A stretch of 64,000 bases of DNA. Source: Vitellaria paradoxa (taxonomy: Eukaryota; Streptophyta; Magnoliopsida; Ericales; Sapotaceae). Shown here in pieces: positions 60,411-64,000 of this stretch. Under the pieces are notes generated by a model. The model had not been told where the DNA came from. It saw only the letters and a list, made by a program, of their open reading frames with translations, and ran no database searches. Location of the stretch: positions 33,234,176 to 33,298,175 of the forward strand of contig CM034238.1 of NCBI GenBank assembly GCA_019916065.1, read 5' to 3'. The position numbers and the translations under genes were made by a program. Every line of letters starts with the position of its first letter. Within the stretch, counting starts at the first letter, position 1.

Positions 60411-63400
60411 TTAAGCTGGAGCATAAAGATCAATCATGCCCAGCTTGGTAGACATTTTCTGAAATGGAGAAACAGCCAAGGGCTTGGTAAACATATCACC
60501 TAACTGAGAGTCCGATCGTACAAATGGAGTAATGATATCATGTCTGACCAGAAGATCACGAATAAAGTGACAATCAACTTCTATATGCTTGGTACGTTCA
60601 TGAAAGACGGGATTGTTAGCAATGAAGATTGCAGCCTGATTATCACAGAATATAGACATCGGATTTGAAATATCAATACCAAAATCTCGAAGAAAAGAAT
60701 GAACCCAAAGCATCTCAGACGCAGTATGAGCCATGGCGCGATACTCGGCCTCAGCACTAGATCGAGCCACTACAGTCTGCTTCTTGCTACGCCATGTAAC
60801 AAGATTACCACCGACGAAAGTATAGTATCCAGAAGTAGACCTCCGATCCGAACGACTACCAGCCCAAACTGCATCGCTGTATCCAATTACATCGATCGTG
60901 GTAGAAGCTCGATAATGTAAGCCTTTACCAGGAGAATTTTTCAAATACCTCAGAATACGACATACAGCTTCAAAATGAGGTTTGCGTGGAGCGTGCATAA
61001 ACTGACTGACCACGCCAACTGCATATGAAATATCAGGACGAGTCACAGTAAGATAGATCAATTTACCAACAAGACGTCGATAACGACCAACATCAGGAAA
61101 TAGATCACCACTTTCACTATCCAAGCGAACAGAAGAGTCCATAGGAGTGTCAACAGGGCGAGAACCCAAAAGTCCAGTCTCCGAGAGTAAATCCAGAACA
61201 TATTTCCTTTGAGATAAAGATATACCCTGGGAAGAACGGGCAACTTCAATTCCAAGAAAATAACGTAAGGCACCAAGATCTTTTGTGTGAAACTGTTTTC
61301 CCAAATAACCCTTTAATTCGAAAATGGCCTTAGCATCATCACTAGAAATGATAATATCATCCACATAGACAATTAAGATAATAGTACCAGATGGTGACTG
61401 ATGAACAAATACTGAGTGATCAGAAGTGGATCGTTTGAAACCATATTCCATAAGAGCAGAACTAAACCGATCAAACCATGCTCGTGGAGATTGTTTAAGT
61501 CCATATAAGGCTTTGCGTAAGCGACAAACAAGATGCTCATTTCCTGTAACAGTATATCCCGGTGGTCGGTCCATATATACCTCTTCCTGAAGTTTACCAT
61601 GTAGAAAGGCATTTTTAATATCCAACTGGAACAAGGGCCAAGATTTGCACACTGCTACTGCAAGAAGGATGCGGATTGAATTAAGACGAGCCACTGGTGA
61701 AAATGTCTCAAGATAGTCCACACCATAAGTTTGGGTATAGCCCTTAGCAACCAATCGGGCTTTAAGACGCTCAACAGATCCATCAGGATAGTACTTTATT
61801 GTGTAAACCCAACGACAACCAACTGGCTTCTTTCCCGGGGGGAGAGAAGTGAGCTCCCACGTCTGATTGAGATGTAGTGCTTGCATCTCCTCATCCATCG
61901 CTTTCTTCCAGCCCGATGATAATAGTGCCTGATTATAAGATTTAGGAATAGAAACAGAGGACAAAGCACACACAAAGGACTGGAATCGAGGTGAGATACG
62001 ATGGTAAGAAACAAATTTAGCAATAGGATGCTGAGTACATGTACGTTTACCTCGTCTTTGGGCAATAGGGAGATCAAGGTCATCAATAGAAGGAGGCTCA
62101 GGCTCATCCGGACTAGTAACAGAAGTATCTGGGTCAGAAGTAGGTGTCTCAAGTGTTACAGGATCCACAGGTGCAGTGGTGATTGGATCAGGGCGAGCGC
62201 GACGGTGATAGACTTGTAAAGGAACCTCAGAAATAGGAAGAACCAGATTAGGAGAGGAAAAAGATGTAGGTGGCTCCCTCTCTTGATAGGAAGGAGAAAG
62301 CTCCCCCTCACGAGATGACAACTTCCCCTGAACTTGAAAATAGGGTGTAAACTCAAAAAAAGTAACATCAGCACTAACAAAGAATCGACGAGATGGAGGA
62401 TGATAACACCGGTAGCCCTTTTGAGTACGAGAGTATCCCAAGAAAATACATCGACGAGCTCGAGGTGATAATTTGTCCAGACCAGGATCAAGATTATGAA
62501 CAAAGGCAGTGCAACCAAATGTACGAGGAGGAAGTGAAAAAGGATTAGAAGAAGGATAAAGAAGAGAAAAAAAAGACTTATTACCAAGAGTAACGGACGG
62601 AACTCGATTGATAAGGTGACAAGCAGTTAAGACAGCATCCCCCCAATATGATTTTGGAACATTCATGTGTATTTGCAAAGTGCGGGCGACATCCAACAGA
62701 TGGCGATCCTTCCGTTCAGCAACACCATTCTGTTGAGAGGTATGAACACATGAGGTTTGATGAATAATGCCCCTGTCAACACAAAATTTTTCCATAACAG
62801 ACTTGGTATACTCTAAAGCATTGTCAGACCGTAAAATTTTAATTCTTTTGTCAAACTGAGTAAAAATTTCATTATAAAAACGTAAAACAATATTGTGCAA
62901 TTTAGAACGAGTTTTCATTAAAAATAACCATGTCATACGTGAGAAATCATCCACAAAAATGACAAAATAGCAATAACCATTAATAGTGGGGACTCTAGAA
63001 GGACCCCAAATGTCCGTATGGACTACAGAAAAAGGTTCAGACTCACGACCATGACTACTACTAGGAAAAGAACTACGGTGATGCTTCCCTAGTTGACAAG
63101 CTTCACACTCTAGACTGGAGACAGAACCAAGACCAGGAACAGCAAGCTTGAGACGAGATAAAGCTAGATGACCCAATCGATAATGCCACTAGAGAGGTGA
63201 ATCTGAAACATGAAAGGCTGAAGAAGACAAGGAGAAACTGGTTGGGTCAAGATAATAAAGACCATCTCGCTCACATCCCGAACCAATCATCTTCTGCGTC
63301 CTGAGATCCTGAAAAACACAGGAAGATAGAGAAAAGGTTATGGAGCAGTTTAAAAGTCTAGTTAACTGACTAACAGATAATAAGTTAAAAGGAAAATTAG

Positions 63401-64000
63401 GCACATAAAGACTCGAAGGTAACGATAATGATACTGAGGGTTTGAGGTGTCCTTTGCCAGCTATAGGTCGGGAAGACCCGTCAGCTAACGTAAGACGATG
63501 AGTGGTGGTAATCAAATTAGAAAACAAAGAAGGATTACCTGATACATGAGCACTAGCACCAGAGTCAAGAATCCATTGTGGAGCAGATGAGGTGGAGAAA
63601 CAAGCACTATTACCTGAATGGGCCAAAGTGGCAGTAGAACTGGAAGAGCGAGAGATCCGAAGAGCTTGCACAATAGCATCCAACTCAACAGGAGAGAAGG
63701 GAGCCTGAGAAACTACCCCTGAGTTAACAGGATCACTTGTACCAGAAGTAGAACCAGAGGCTATTTCAGAGCTAGTAGAATCAGTAGTAACATGGTGAGC
63801 TTGATCAGGACGACCATATTTCTTCCAGCAATAAGGCTCTGTGTGATTTGTACCACCACAATGATTACACTTTTTGGTGCTGCGTCCCGAACTGCGACCA
63901 CCACCCCGAGAATTACAGCCCATACCACATGAGCCACCACGAGATCCTCCATGACCTCCAGAACTATTAATCAAAGCAGCAGAGTCTGTCCCACTGGAAG
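60411..64000 (-). CDS. gag-pol of copia B, one internal stop, 5' part outside the window
   Basis: A single frame runs from the window edge to a TAA at 60411-60413, with only one stop, TAG at 63189-63191. Gag end: zinc knuckle CNHCGGTNHTEPYCW near 63820-63870 after a Gly/Ser/Arg-rich stretch. Protease: WILDSGASAH near 63550-63580. Integrase: zinc region CEACQLGKHH, then Asp in VVHTDIWGP, Asp in RSDNALEY, Glu in NGVAERKDR, spaced as DD35[43 protein letters not shown] and an intact YVDD near 61353-61366. RNase [12 protein letters not shown] and [15 protein letters not shown], but YSDAVWAG carries Val (codon 60867-60869) where relatives have Asp. The stop lies just before the WH.RLGH pre-integrase block. 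Apart from these two changes the visible frame looks intact. Confidence 0.9.

Larger units (their letters stand above)
59415..64000 (-). mobile_element. hAT-type DNA transposon, one end in the window, split by copia B
   Basis: The end at 59415 reads CAGGGACCCCGAAC, the CAGGG-type terminus of many hAT elements. The preceding 8 bases GGTGTAGA (59407-59414) are the candidate target copy. Inside, on the minus strand, lies the transposase C-terminus (59593-60208), which is interrupted by copia element B from 60209. The rest of the element should lie beyond 64000. Confidence 0.6.
60209..64000 (-). mobile_element. Ty1/copia element B, best-preserved copy, runs off the window
   Basis: Minus strand: 3' LTR at 60209-60403, polypurine tract CTTAAGGGGGAG (plus strand 60404-60415), then pol and gag to the window edge. 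The bases beside the LTR, GCTTC (60204-60208), are the candidate target copy. The 5' LTR lies beyond 64000. The element shares LTR ends and protein sequence with element A but is far less decayed. Confidence 0.9.

Noticed and set aside
1..64000. CRISPR arrays, bacterial operons, riboswitches or prophage
   Set aside because: Nothing of the kind is present. Sequence organisation, introns and transposon types are those of a plant nuclear genome, and the spaced repeats are minisatellite arrays without spacers.

Overview
This window is nuclear DNA of a flowering plant. The base composition is AT-rich, the retrotransposon lineages (Ty1/copia with an initiator-Met primer site, Ty3/gypsy Tat, L1- and RTE-type LINEs, hAT) are those of plants, and introns have plant-type GT..AG borders. 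I cannot name the species. Only one host gene is recognisable: the first exon of a TMEM53/DUF829-type alpha/beta-hydrolase-like gene at 58518-58699. Almost everything else is repeats, often nested, separated by AT-rich DNA with no visible gene.

Layout. 1-3430: AT-rich DNA with TA microsatellites. 3437-6639: a small terminal-inverted-repeat DNA transposon split by a 2.7-kb solo LTR with a perfect 5-bp target duplication. 6713-7902: remnant of a copia element (LTR, primer site, gag). 11375-14470: five RTE-type LINE 3' fragments in two opposed groups, forming a large imperfect inverted repeat. 15201-20520: complete but decayed copia element A. 21545-23069: 5'-truncated L1-type LINE ending in poly(A). 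25119-25547: unidentified pseudogene frame. 27071-36058: decayed copia element C on the minus strand, itself interrupted by copia element D (30489-35039, plus strand).

37626-53228 is a 15.6-kb Ty3/gypsy element E of the Tat type, with LTRs of 679 and 760 bp and a perfect ACAGG target duplication. Its plus strand carries gag, protease, RT, RNase H, a second (archaeal-type) RNase H and integrase, all broken by stops and shifts. Downstream of integrase it carries a second gene on the opposite strand (46033-49084). This gene has a plant mobile domain, a coiled-coil tail and two good candidate introns. Tandem arrays flank it: ~100-bp units between the converging genes, nine ~73-bp hairpin units directly against its start, and eighteen ~31-bp units beyond. 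This antisense module is the most interesting thing in the window.

58090-64000: promoter and exon 1 of the TMEM53-like gene, then intron sequence holding a hAT element (from 59415). The hAT transposase frame is split by copia element B (60209 to beyond 64000, minus strand). B is the best-preserved element: its gag-pol frame has one stop codon in the visible part.

All boundaries were read by eye. No alignment, database search or folding program was run.
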